The notes beneath the pieces are model-generated. The model did not search any database and was not told where the DNA came from. It saw only the letters and a list, made by a program, of their open reading frames with translations. This document shows, piece after piece, positions 7,109 through 14,081 of a stretch of 17,705 bases of DNA. The stretch lies in NCBI GenBank assembly GCA_964650975.1, contig CAZYWA010000113.1, positions 1-17,705 of the forward strand. Direction: 5' to 3'. This stretch comes from CAZYWA01 sp964650975 [NCBI: uncultured bacterium]. GTDB taxonomy: Bacteria > JADJOY01. The translations under genes were made by a program, and so were the position numbers. The first letter of the stretch is position 1, and the number at the start of each line of letters is the position of its first letter.

Positions 7109-8493
7109 TCGACCTTTCCTCCGTACGCCTTCCACACGATCTCGATCGGGTGCAGCACTTCCTGGCCGGTGCCTTCCTCGATCTGCAGCTTGGCGATCAG
7201 GCAATCGGAGGAGAGTGTCGCGGGCTTCTTCTCGGTGAGCTGCTCGAGCAGCGGCGCCGCGCCCTTTTTCGAGAGTTCGTAGTACTCCTTCTTCATGCCC
7301 CAGGTGCCGTCCATGCACGAGCACTTGTCGACCAGCGTCACGTCGGCGCCGGGCAGGCGCTTCATCACGTCGCGGCTGCGGAAGCCGATCTTCTGGACCT
7401 TGAGATGGCACGGCACGTGGTAGCCGATGCTGCCCACCTCGACCGTCCAGTCCTCCTTGAGCTTCCCGTCCTTCCGCAACAAGAAGAGGTACTCCATCAA
7501 GTCGAAGGACTTCTTCGCGACCTTCTCGGCCTCGGGAGTGCCCAGATACTCGGGCCAATCCTTCTTCATCATGTACGAGCAAGTCGGACCCGGTGACACC
7601 ACGTCGCAACCGGCTTCGACGTAGGGCAGCAGGACCTCGATGTTGTGCTTCGCCCACGCGGTGGCGCGCGGCACGTCACCGCCGTCGAGCGCCGGCATGC
7701 CACAGCACTTGAGCTCCGGAGCGAACACCGTGAAGCCGTTTCGCTCCAGCACCTCGACCGCGGCGTGACCCACCTTCGGCACGTTCCACTGCACCGAGCA
7801 GGTGTAGAAGAGCACCACCTTCGGCCCGGTGACGTCCTGCGGGCGCGGCCGCGTGGGATGGCGCTTCCCGAACCACGAGAGAAACGTTTCGGACGCGAAC
7901 TCGGGGAGCTTCCGGTCGCGATGGACGCCGAGCACCATCTCCATGCCGATGCGTCCCGGCTTGAGCTTCGCGCCCAGATTCGCGAGCGCCGGTGTCAGCG
8001 TGCCGACTCGGCCCACCAGGTCGGGATCGCCGAGCAACCGGTCTGCGAGCTTGACGCCGTGCTCCTTCGCGTCGATCGCCTTGTGGCGCAGCATGAGCCG
8101 CGGGAAGTCGACCGCGAACTCGTGGGGCGGCTGATACGGGCAGATCGGATCGCAGAGCTTGCACTGGTAGCAGAGGTCGACGACTTCCTGGTGGACGCTG
8201 AGCGGGATGCGCTCGAGGGCGTCGACCTGCCCCTTCACGTCGGCGCGCATCTCGCGGACGTGATGCTCGCCGTGCTCGGCGTGCCCGCCATCCTCCGGGG
8301 CGCCCGCGGCGTGCGGCGTCTCGTCACTCACGTCGAGCGCGTCGACCGCCTTGAAGAGCGCCGGGAACGAGGGACAAAGGTTGAAGCACAGCCGGCACCC
8401 GTTGCAGACCTCGAAGACCCGTTTCTCTTCCGCCACCAGCTGCTCGCGGCTCCAGTACTCGGGGTCGCGCGGAGTGGGAAGCTTGCGTGTCAT
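7105..8493 (-). CDS. GlpC/heterodisulfide reductase-like Fe-S oxidoreductase
   Basis: The 462-residue protein has two [4Fe-4S] ferredoxin motifs, C30-x2-C33-x2-C36-x3-C40P and C108-x2-C111-x2-C114-x3-C118P. Two CCG-like domains follow. The first is typical (Cys232, KCCGMP at 262-266, GPTCSYMMK with Cys305). The second is modified: the CCG signature reads DKCSCMDGTWG (Cys391, Cys393), and the terminal DCxxC reads DCLIA with one Cys lost. About 65 residues separate the ferredoxin motifs and include a His-rich stretch (HAEHGEHH, about 71-78). GlpC and HdrB/D relatives move electrons between flavoproteins and quinones or thiols; the partner here is unknown. ATG 8493 is the first gene of the operon; a ribosome-binding site is weak. 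A possible promoter TTGCTC-17-TTAGGT lies upstream (minus strand). Confidence 0.88.
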   Translation of the reverse strand: MTRKLPTPRDPEYWSREQLVAEEKRVFEVCNGCRLCFNLCPSFPALFKAVDALDVSDETPHAAGAPEDGGHAEHGEHHVREMRADVKGQVDALERIPLSVHQEVVDLCYQCKLCDPICPYQPPHEFAVDFPRLMLRHKAIDAKEHGVKLADRLLGDPDLVGRVGTLTPALANLGAKLKPGRIGMEMVLGVHRDRKLPEFASETFLSWFGKRHPTRPRPQDVTGPKVVLFYTCSVQWNVPKVGHAAVEVLERNGFTVFAPELKCCGMPALDGGDVPRATAWAKHNIEVLLPYVEAGCDVVSPGPTCSYMMKKDWPEYLGTPEAEKVAKKSFDLMEYLFLLRKDGKLKEDWTVEVGSIGYHVPCHLKVQKIGFRSRDVMKRLPGADVTLVDKCSCMDGTWGMKKEYYELSKKGAAPLLEQLTEKKPATLSSDCLIAKLQIEEGTGQEVLHPIEIVWKAYGGKVE

Positions 8494-8556
8494 GATCGGA
8501 TCTCGGGGGCTGGCGCGCGCTAACCTAACGTCGGCCGGCGCCGCCGAGCAAGGCAC

Positions 8557-8570
8557 TGAAACATGTTTCA
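8557..8570. promoter_or_regulatory. 14-bp perfect palindrome over the CULT gene start codon
   Basis: TGAAACATGTTTCA is its own reverse complement, and its central ATG is the start codon of the CULT gene. It is AT-rich in a GC-rich setting and lies in the 69-base gap between divergent genes (8493 and 8563). It could be a repressor site or a small mRNA hairpin. About one 14-base palindrome is expected by chance in a window this size. Confidence 0.3.
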
Positions 8571-9009
8571 CCCATCCCTCGAGGCCTTCGATCGCGCTCA
8601 TCGCCACGAGCGTCCCGAGCGCCGCGGGCAGCTCGTGCCGGTGGCCGAGAAGCGCGCCGCCGAGCATCGCGATCACGAGCTCCTGTGCGTCGACTGCGCC
8701 CATCCGATCACCCGCGAGTCCGCGCGCATCGAGCACGGCGGCGCTCATGCCCACACGTTCGTGAACCCCGCGGGCATCCGCTTCTGCATCGGCTGCTTCA
8801 CCGATGCACCGGGCGTCCGCACCGTCGGCGAGGAGACCGACGAGCTCACCTGGTTCCCCGGTTTCGCATGGACGATCGCCGTGTGCGGCGGCTGCGGAGG
8901 TCTTGCGGGCTGGCGCTACCGCGGCCCGGACCGCGACACCTTTTACGGCCTCATCCTCGACCGCCTGCGCGAGGGCGAATGGGGACTTCCGCCGGGACGG
9001 GTGTCGTGA
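8563..9009 (+). CDS. Bacterial CULT-domain (cereblon-like) protein
   Basis: The 148-residue protein matches the CULT fold, the thalidomide-binding domain of eukaryotic cereblon. A zinc site is formed by C42-V-D-C45 and C108-G-G-C111. The aromatic cage is intact: ELTWFPGFAWTIAVC supplies Trp97 and Trp103, and LAGWRYR supplies Trp117 and Tyr119, corresponding to human cereblon Trp380, Trp386, Trp400 and Phe402 by motif order. The DTFYGLIL segment near 125-132 matches the family end motif. It lacks the Lon-like domain of cereblon, as known bacterial single-domain CULT proteins do. The first 40 residues are polar and unassigned. The ATG follows AAGG at nine bases. Its stop overlaps the next gene as GTGA. 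The natural ligand is unknown; cyclic imide-like degradation products are a published idea for the fold. Confidence 0.85.
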   Translation: MFHPSLEAFDRAHRHERPERRGQLVPVAEKRAAEHRDHELLCVDCAHPITRESARIEHGGAHAHTFVNPAGIRFCIGCFTDAPGVRTVGEETDELTWFPGFAWTIAVCGGCGGLAGWRYRGPDRDTFYGLILDRLREGEWGLPPGRVS

Positions 9010-9287
9010 CCGGTACTGCCAAGGAATGCTGGAAATGCGGTGCGTGTTGCGTCGCGCCGGACATCTCGGCGCTCGGGAAGGCGGTCGGCGTTCGCTGTCC
9101 GCACCTCACGGTGGGGAATTTGTGCGCGATCTACGACCGCCGGCCGCAGATCTGCCGCGATCACAAGGTCGACGAGGTGTGCGACGCGATCGAGGCGCCG
9201 ACGCTCGACGAGCGCGTGGCGAACTACCTGAGGCTCTTCGATCTGGAGGCCGAGATCGGGCGCGTGCCCGCGCGTCGCGGTGCGTAG
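9006..9287 (+). CDS. YkgJ-family cysteine cluster protein
   Basis: The 93-residue protein has the YkgJ/CxxCxxCC pattern: C8-W-K-C11-G-A-C14-C15, then CPHL (Cys31), LCAIYDRRPQIC (Cys40, Cys50) and Cys59. The family is thought to bind zinc or an Fe-S cluster; the function is not established. A GTG start at 9006 overlaps the CULT stop codon (GTGA), which implies translational coupling. An ATG at 8979 is an alternative and has GAGG just upstream. The C-terminal third is helical and acidic. Pairing two Cys-rich metal-binding proteins in one transcript suggests a shared task, but none is known. Confidence 0.85.
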   Translation: MTGTAKECWKCGACCVAPDISALGKAVGVRCPHLTVGNLCAIYDRRPQICRDHKVDEVCDAIEAPTLDERVANYLRLFDLEAEIGRVPARRGA

Positions 9288-9291
9288 CCGC

Positions 9292-10329
9292 TCAGGCCGG
9301 GCGCGAATCGGCCACGGCGCGCGGCGCCGGCCGAGTGTGTCGCAAGCCCGCGAGGACCGCGCCGGGATCGAGATGGAAGATCAGGTCGCTCTCCTGGTAG
9401 GGGCTGATGGCGCAGCCGGGGCCGGCGCTCGGGTGAGGCATCTCGCGGAAAGCGCGCGCGAATCCGACCTCGCGTCCGTTGAGATAGGTCGCGTGACCCG
9501 AGGTGAGATGGCACGGCACCACCAGTCCGTCGGGTAGCACGGTCCCGAAGTAGCGGCCGGCTGCGCAGTCGGAGCAGCTGCCGAATTTCGGCCCCGCGCG
9601 CAACCGCTCGACGAACGCGGGCGATGCGCCGAGCGGCAGCCCGAGGGCACGGCCTGCGTCGATCGCGTCCGCCATGCGCGCGAACGTGTCGCGCTCGTCA
9701 CTCGCCGCGAACCCCTCCTCGAAGTCGAAGCAGCTCCGGTACGCCGGCTGGAAATACGCCCAGAAACCCACGCGCTTCGCGAGCTCGAGCACCTCCGGGA
9801 TGCGATCGACGTTCCACGGTCCGATCACGGTGATCGCCGTGGTCGAGATGCCGAGCGCTCGCGCGCGCTCGAGCATGGCGATGACCTTTGCGAACGAGCC
9901 GGGCTGGCGCCGCACCTTGTCGTGCACCTCTTCCGGTCCGTCGAGCGACAGCATCACCAGGTCGACGCAACCCGCGAGGCGCTCGATCAGCGGCTCGAGG
10001 GTGAACGCGTTCGAGTTGAGCGACACGAAGAGTCCGAGCGATTTGGCGTATTCCATCAACCCGGGCGCGTCGTCGCGCAGCAGCGCCTCGCCGCCGCTGA
10101 AGCTGGCACGCGCCATTCCCGCCGCCGCGAGCTCGGAGATGGCACCGCGGATCTCCGCGGTCGTCATCTCGTGGCCGGCGTGGTCCGGAGCGTCGCAGTA
10201 GACGCACTGGAAGTTGCAGCGGTTGGTGACGATGAAGTTGATCGAGTAGGGGAGCGAGCGCTGCCGCAGCATCGCCGCGCCGAGGCGCGCGGTGTTGCGT
10301 AACATGCCGAACGAGAGCGGCGCGCTCAC
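9292..10329 (-). CDS. Radical SAM enzyme with C-terminal SPASM/Twitch-like cysteines
   Basis: The 345-residue protein carries the radical SAM motif C38-x3-C42-x2-C45 (CNFQCVYC), preceded by FIVTNR, and the SAM-binding GGE at 79-81. A barrel follows with LNSNAF and MLSLDGPEEVHDKVR. The C-terminal part has Cys252, Cys255, Cys273 (VVPCHL) and Cys306, spaced as in Twitch/SPASM auxiliary-cluster regions, with the typical LPDGLVVPC. Such proteins modify peptides, proteins or small cofactors. No small Cys-rich or leader peptide gene is seen beside it. GTG 10329 is the first start, with weak GAGAA upstream; ATG 10305 is possible. It begins 16 bases after the propeller membrane protein and is probably in one transcript with it. 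It converges with the YkgJ gene, with only four bases between the two stops. Confidence 0.88.
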   Translation of the reverse strand: MSAPLSFGMLRNTARLGAAMLRQRSLPYSINFIVTNRCNFQCVYCDAPDHAGHEMTTAEIRGAISELAAAGMARASFSGGEALLRDDAPGLMEYAKSLGLFVSLNSNAFTLEPLIERLAGCVDLVMLSLDGPEEVHDKVRRQPGSFAKVIAMLERARALGISTTAITVIGPWNVDRIPEVLELAKRVGFWAYFQPAYRSCFDFEEGFAASDERDTFARMADAIDAGRALGLPLGASPAFVERLRAGPKFGSCSDCAAGRYFGTVLPDGLVVPCHLTSGHATYLNGREVGFARAFREMPHPSAGPGCAISPYQESDLIFHLDPGAVLAGLRHTRPAPRAVADSRPA

Positions 10330-10345
10330 GGCGTTCTCACGTTCG

Positions 10346-11740
10346 TCACAGTGGCACTCGCATCAGACCGACGCGCGATCCCACGAGTGCCGAATTCGCG
10401 CTCGGCTGGTAGGCGATCGCGCGCGTCAGCCGCCCCACGAAGGTACGCGAGACGATGGCTCCCGAGCCAGCGTCGAGCACGTAGAGCATGCCGTCGAAGT
10501 AGCCGGCGGTGGCGATTCTCCCCGTGCCGCCCAGGTCGGTGATGATCCGGAGGCCCGAGACCACCGAGAGCCGCCGCTTCTCGTCGAGCGTCACCGGGTC
10601 GAGGACGTGGATCACCGGTTCCATCATGTCCGCGACGTAGACCTCGCGAAGCGCCTCCGAGGTGCCGATTCCCATGCCCACCGAGCCCACGCCGAGGTAG
10701 CGATGATTGACGGAGAAATCGTCGAGATTCACCGATCCCACGTGGCCGTCCGAGGCGCGCACCAAGAGACGGCCGGCGCTCCAGAGCGGCACCGCCGAAT
10801 CGACGTTGAAGAGCTTGATGTCGAGGTGCTGCGTGACGGCGAGCGGAGCGACCGTCAGCGCGGTCAGCGAGCCGTGCTGGTGCACCACCAGCGCGCGGCG
10901 CCGCGCCTCGTCGTAAGCGCCCGCGATTCCCAGGTACTCGGGAAGCTGGATCGATGCGCTCTCGCTGCCGTCGGACCGCGCGCAGAAGAAGTGGTCGTCC
11001 TCGATGCCGTCGTGGAGGCTGCCGACGCCGCACACCAGCCCGCTCGCCGGATCGCGCATCAGCGCGGTGATGGCATGGTGGATCACCTTGCGATCCGGCC
11101 AGTGCACGGTGCAGCCGTCGTCGCATTCGTCGCGTCCGCCCTGAAAGCCGGTGTCGATTGCGCCGTCGGGCTCGAGCAGCACGGCGCGCGGGTTGCCGCG
11201 GCCCTCGGCGGCCCCGTCGACCAGCAGCTCGACGCGCCGGTCCTCGAGCACACGCTCCCGGTCGGCGACCACGTCCGCGGGCGTGAAGGAATAGATCGCC
11301 ATCAGCACCTGGGTCGAGGCGAAGAGGAATGACGCGAACGCCGTGACCAGCCAGCCGGTCACGGCGAACGCCGCCGCGCGGACCCCGCTGCCGAGAATCG
11401 CGGCGACCGCGAACGGCACGGAGGTGAGGAGGATGAGCCATGCGCGTCCTCCAACCACCATCGTGTCGTAACGCAGCACCACGTACGCCAGGTACGAGTT
11501 GGCGAGCGCCACGACGCACGCGGCGCCGAGCTTCCGCCGCGCGTTTCGCCACGGTGTCGCGACGGCCGCGATCGTCGCGAGCGCCACACCGATCACCGCG
11601 AGCTTGTGCTGTGCCGCGGGCATGCCGCTCCAGCAAGCGAGCCCGACGGCCGGCGCCGCGCACGCGAGCAGCGCCACGAACAGCACGAAGCGCAGCACCA
11701 GCGGAACGCCCGCGCCGCGCTCGCCGCCCACGGGACTCAT
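10346..11740 (-). CDS. Membrane protein with predicted C-terminal beta-propeller
   Basis: I do not recognise a named family for this 464-residue protein. The N-terminal third has about five hydrophobic helices (roughly 13-35, 45-62, 72-90, 97-117, 121-146). The remainder, from about 160, is soluble and built of repeated short beta-like units: AVLLEPDGAIDTG, LMRDPASGLVCGVGS, LLVRASDGHVGSVNLDD, EVYVADMMEPVIHVLDP and GMLYVLDAGSGAIVSRTFVG. The repeats resemble YncE/SMP-30-like propeller blades. A CxxxC pair sits in DECDDGC at about 205-211. The ATG (11740) has no clear ribosome-binding site. The radical SAM gene follows 16 bases after its stop, which suggests a two-gene operon in which the enzyme may act on this protein or on a shared substrate; this is inference. 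Confidence 0.65.
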   Translation of the reverse strand: MSPVGGERGAGVPLVLRFVLFVALLACAAPAVGLACWSGMPAAQHKLAVIGVALATIAAVATPWRNARRKLGAACVVALANSYLAYVVLRYDTMVVGGRAWLILLTSVPFAVAAILGSGVRAAAFAVTGWLVTAFASFLFASTQVLMAIYSFTPADVVADRERVLEDRRVELLVDGAAEGRGNPRAVLLEPDGAIDTGFQGGRDECDDGCTVHWPDRKVIHHAITALMRDPASGLVCGVGSLHDGIEDDHFFCARSDGSESASIQLPEYLGIAGAYDEARRRALVVHQHGSLTALTVAPLAVTQHLDIKLFNVDSAVPLWSAGRLLVRASDGHVGSVNLDDFSVNHRYLGVGSVGMGIGTSEALREVYVADMMEPVIHVLDPVTLDEKRRLSVVSGLRIITDLGGTGRIATAGYFDGMLYVLDAGSGAIVSRTFVGRLTRAIAYQPSANSALVGSRVGLMRVPL

Positions 11741-11861
11741 CGCGACGGCCGGGTGATTGCGACCGCCGCGCGTTCTGCGGCGCTCAGGTTCTGTGAATCG
11801 CCGCAGCGCGGAGGCGCCACCCTCCCGTGCCCGTTGCGGCGGTGGGTCGAAGCAGAAGCAC

Positions 11862-11937
11862 CGCGCCGCAGGCGCGCGGCGAGCATAGCGAGCCGCCTCG
11901 GGGGTGGGGCCCCACGAAAACCGCGCCTTTCGTGGGG
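11862..11937. repeat. GC-rich stem-loops, candidate dispersed intergenic repeat
   Basis: The 226-base gap between two minus-strand genes holds several hairpins. CGCGCC/GGCGCG (11862-11876) has a GCA loop. GCGGC pairs with GCCGC across GAGCATAGCGA (11876-11896). CCCCACGAAA (11910-11919) pairs perfectly with TTTCGTGGGG (11928-11937) across eight bases. The density of stems and the lack of coding potential suggest a structured intergenic repeat. No second full copy is in the window. Confidence 0.45.
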
Positions 11938-11960
11938 CGGGGGGCTGGAACAGCCCCCCG
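11938..11960. terminator. 10-bp hairpin after the lipoprotein gene
   Basis: CGGGGGGCTG (11938-11947) pairs with CAGCCCCCCG (11951-11960) around GAA. It begins six bases after the lipoprotein stop codon (11967, minus strand). Its core and loop resemble the hairpin at 3692-3714, which sits at the same distance from the DUF423 stop. No T-tract is present. Confidence 0.55.
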
Positions 11961-11966
11961 GGAATC

Positions 11967-13955
11967 TCAGTCGGACGCGCCGATCAAGCCGCCGGATCGA
12001 GCCATCCAGTAGAGGAACAAGTAATCGACACCCGGATACTGATCGGGCGCCACCGGGCCCGCCGCGATGTCGAACGGGCCCGCGTTCCACCGGTAGTTGT
12101 CGATCGAGGTCTCGAGCACCCCATGGCCGAAGAGACCCTGCTCGCGGCCCGGGTCGGTGGTCCAATCGAGCTTCCAGGGAAGCGCCGGGAAGGGCGAGAG
12201 CACCCAGTCGCCGCGGATCCGGTGGTCGACGGGATACGGGTGCTTGGGGAATGGGAACGAGCGCAGTCCCCAGATCGCCTGGTCGGTGGCCGCGGCCTGA
12301 TCGTTGGGATCGGTGAGCACGCCGAGACCGGCGGCGAGCGCCGCGTGCACCGGCATCTCGAGGGTGCTGAGGGTCTTCCACGCGACTCCCGAGGCGTATC
12401 TCCACACCTGGTTCAGATTCGCGTCGGAGGTCCGCGCCAGCAGCCATTGCTGGGTGATGTGTCCGACCAGCGTGAGATTGTTCCCGCTCCAGTCGCTGAT
12501 TCCATAGATATAGATCGGACCGCCGCCGGTGTCCGCATAGAGGATCAAGAGCGGGTTGTTGAGGATCGCGAGGCCGGCGTCGATCTGGCTCGGATCGTTG
12601 GCGGTGATGCCGGCGAAGATCAGCGCCTCGCCGGGATCGCCGTCGGGGAAGATCGTCGGATTGTCGGGATCGCCGCAACCGGTCGACGGCCGCGGGTTCG
12701 CGAACTCGCAGAGGCTCAGCAGTCCCTGCGCGTGCGCCGCGATCTCGGGGCGCAGCGGGTCGTCGGCCGGGAGCGCGTCCCAGCCGGCGATGAGACCCAG
12801 GATCAGCCCGTGACCCATGTCGTTGTTGCCGCCCGGCAGCCAGTCGAGGTCCGAGAAATCGCCGGTGCCGCGCACCCAGTTGTCGAGCGGCGGGCCGGCG
12901 GCGCGCAGCGTGCGCGCGAAGTTCTGCGGATCGCCGGTGATGTCCATGAGCGTCATCATGGCGCGCACCACCTTGCGCAGGTCGGTGAGCGCTTGCGGGT
13001 CGCCGGTGGCGCGGTAGCGCTGCGCCTGGGTCCAGCCGTACTCGCCGGTCCAGAGGCCGGAGTCGCCGTCCGGCTGCGGGTCGCCGCTGGGAGTCCGGTT
13101 CTCGACCATGCCGAACGACGGGAGGAATCGCGTCGAGAGCTGGTCCTGGTAGTAGTCGGCCTTGTCGTGGAACGTGGCGCGGAACGCGTTGGCGCGGATC
13201 TCGGTTTCGGCCTGGCTGATGGCGTCGACAACCTTGTTCACCACCCGGAGCCGGTCGGGGTTGTCGCGGTAGTACTGGAAGTCGGTGTGCTCGCGCTCGA
13301 CGTAATGCACGGCGCGCTGGAACTCGGGGTTGGGCACCCAGGGCGCCACGTCCGGCAGCACGTAGTAGGTGGCGAAGAGCTGGAACAGGAAGTCGTGGAT
13401 GAACTGCGGCGGCTCCGGGTGGCTCTCGGCGACCACGTCGTCGTCGGTGAAGATCGGATCGGCCGCGGTCGGTCCGAGGTAGGTGGCGCTCTCGTCGATC
13501 GAGAAGCTCGGGTCGTCGTCGGCCGAGTAGTGGATGGTGAGGGCGTTGTCGGCGCCCAGCGTCACGGCGCCAGTCACCGCGAGCGGGTTCTTGTCGGCCT
13601 CGCCGCGGGTGAGGCTGCCGACCTGGGTCACGAAGTCGGCACGGGTGAGCTTGAACTGGAGCAGCGGCTGGCCGGTGGACGAAGCGGCGGCGCCGCCGGT
13701 CCAGGCGGTGTCGACCGCGCGTCCGTCGGGATGGGTGACGTCGGCGAGCGTCGCCAGACGGATCACCTGCAGGTTCCCGCCGCCCAGATCGCGGATCTCG
13801 AGCTGGCCGGTGTAGCCGCCGACCTCCGCGTCCGAGCCGGACGCCTGCCATTCCCCCGGGGTGATCGGGTTGCAGCCGGCCAGCGCCAGCGACAACACCA
13901 GCGCGCCGCTGCCGGTCAGCCATCGTCGGCGGCGCGACATCCAAGCGTTCTGCAT
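11967..13955 (-). CDS. Large lipoprotein, unknown function
   Basis: The 662-residue protein starts with a lipoprotein signal: RRRR at 8-11, a hydrophobic core, and lipobox LALAGC with acceptor Cys28. Position +2 is Asn, so sorting to the outer membrane is plausible if rules resemble those of E. coli. Residues about 45-170 are beta-rich (GGYTGQLEIRDL, LLQFKLTRADF). Residues about 180-600 are helical and rich in aromatic residues, with WTGEYGWTQAQRYRATGD, DWLPGGNNDMGHGLILGLIAGWD and GVAWKTLSTLEMPVHAAL, suggesting an alpha/alpha-toroid as in some glycan-active enzymes. No catalytic motif can be assigned. The ATG at 13955 follows AGGAG at about eight bases. It lies downstream of the Cupin_8 gene on the same strand, across 126 bases that hold a hairpin and a possible promoter. 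Confidence 0.75.
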   Translation of the reverse strand: MQNAWMSRRRRWLTGSGALVLSLALAGCNPITPGEWQASGSDAEVGGYTGQLEIRDLGGGNLQVIRLATLADVTHPDGRAVDTAWTGGAAASSTGQPLLQFKLTRADFVTQVGSLTRGEADKNPLAVTGAVTLGADNALTIHYSADDDPSFSIDESATYLGPTAADPIFTDDDVVAESHPEPPQFIHDFLFQLFATYYVLPDVAPWVPNPEFQRAVHYVEREHTDFQYYRDNPDRLRVVNKVVDAISQAETEIRANAFRATFHDKADYYQDQLSTRFLPSFGMVENRTPSGDPQPDGDSGLWTGEYGWTQAQRYRATGDPQALTDLRKVVRAMMTLMDITGDPQNFARTLRAAGPPLDNWVRGTGDFSDLDWLPGGNNDMGHGLILGLIAGWDALPADDPLRPEIAAHAQGLLSLCEFANPRPSTGCGDPDNPTIFPDGDPGEALIFAGITANDPSQIDAGLAILNNPLLILYADTGGGPIYIYGISDWSGNNLTLVGHITQQWLLARTSDANLNQVWRYASGVAWKTLSTLEMPVHAALAAGLGVLTDPNDQAAATDQAIWGLRSFPFPKHPYPVDHRIRGDWVLSPFPALPWKLDWTTDPGREQGLFGHGVLETSIDNYRWNAGPFDIAAGPVAPDQYPGVDYLFLYWMARSGGLIGASD

Positions 13956-13975
13956 GTCGTGGGCTCCTCTGCATC

Positions 13976-13994
13976 GGGATCCGTGCGGATTCCC
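13976..13994. other. Small stem-loop upstream of the lipoprotein gene
   Basis: GGGATCCG (13976-13983) pairs with CGGATTCCC (13986-13994) apart from one bulged T, around a two-base centre. On the minus strand it lies in the predicted leader about 20 bases before the ATG and just before the ribosome-binding site. It could be an operator or leader hairpin. Its significance is uncertain. Confidence 0.25.
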
Positions 13995-14008
13995 GTGCGC
14001 GAACCCTT

Positions 14009-14021
14009 CGACGGTAGCACG
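14009..14021 (-). promoter_or_regulatory. Candidate extended -10 promoter of the lipoprotein gene
   Basis: On the minus strand this reads CGTGCTACCGTCG, containing the extended -10 TGCTACCGT about 55 bases before the ATG at 13955. It nearly repeats at 14897-14909 before the Cupin_8 gene. No clear -35 is seen. Confidence 0.35.
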
Positions 14022-14081
14022 CGCATTCCGAACCGCGCCACGCCACGCGACTGGGATCCGCGGCGCGTCCGGAGGGCCGCG

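Noticed and set aside
8557-8570. parS-like partition site
   Set aside because: The parS consensus is TGTTTCACGTGAAACA-like. This palindrome has the halves in the opposite order and no parA/parB gene is near.
10346-11740. Haem-binding motif in the membrane propeller protein
   Set aside because: The DECDDGCTVH segment is CxxxCxxH, not CxxCH, and occurs once.
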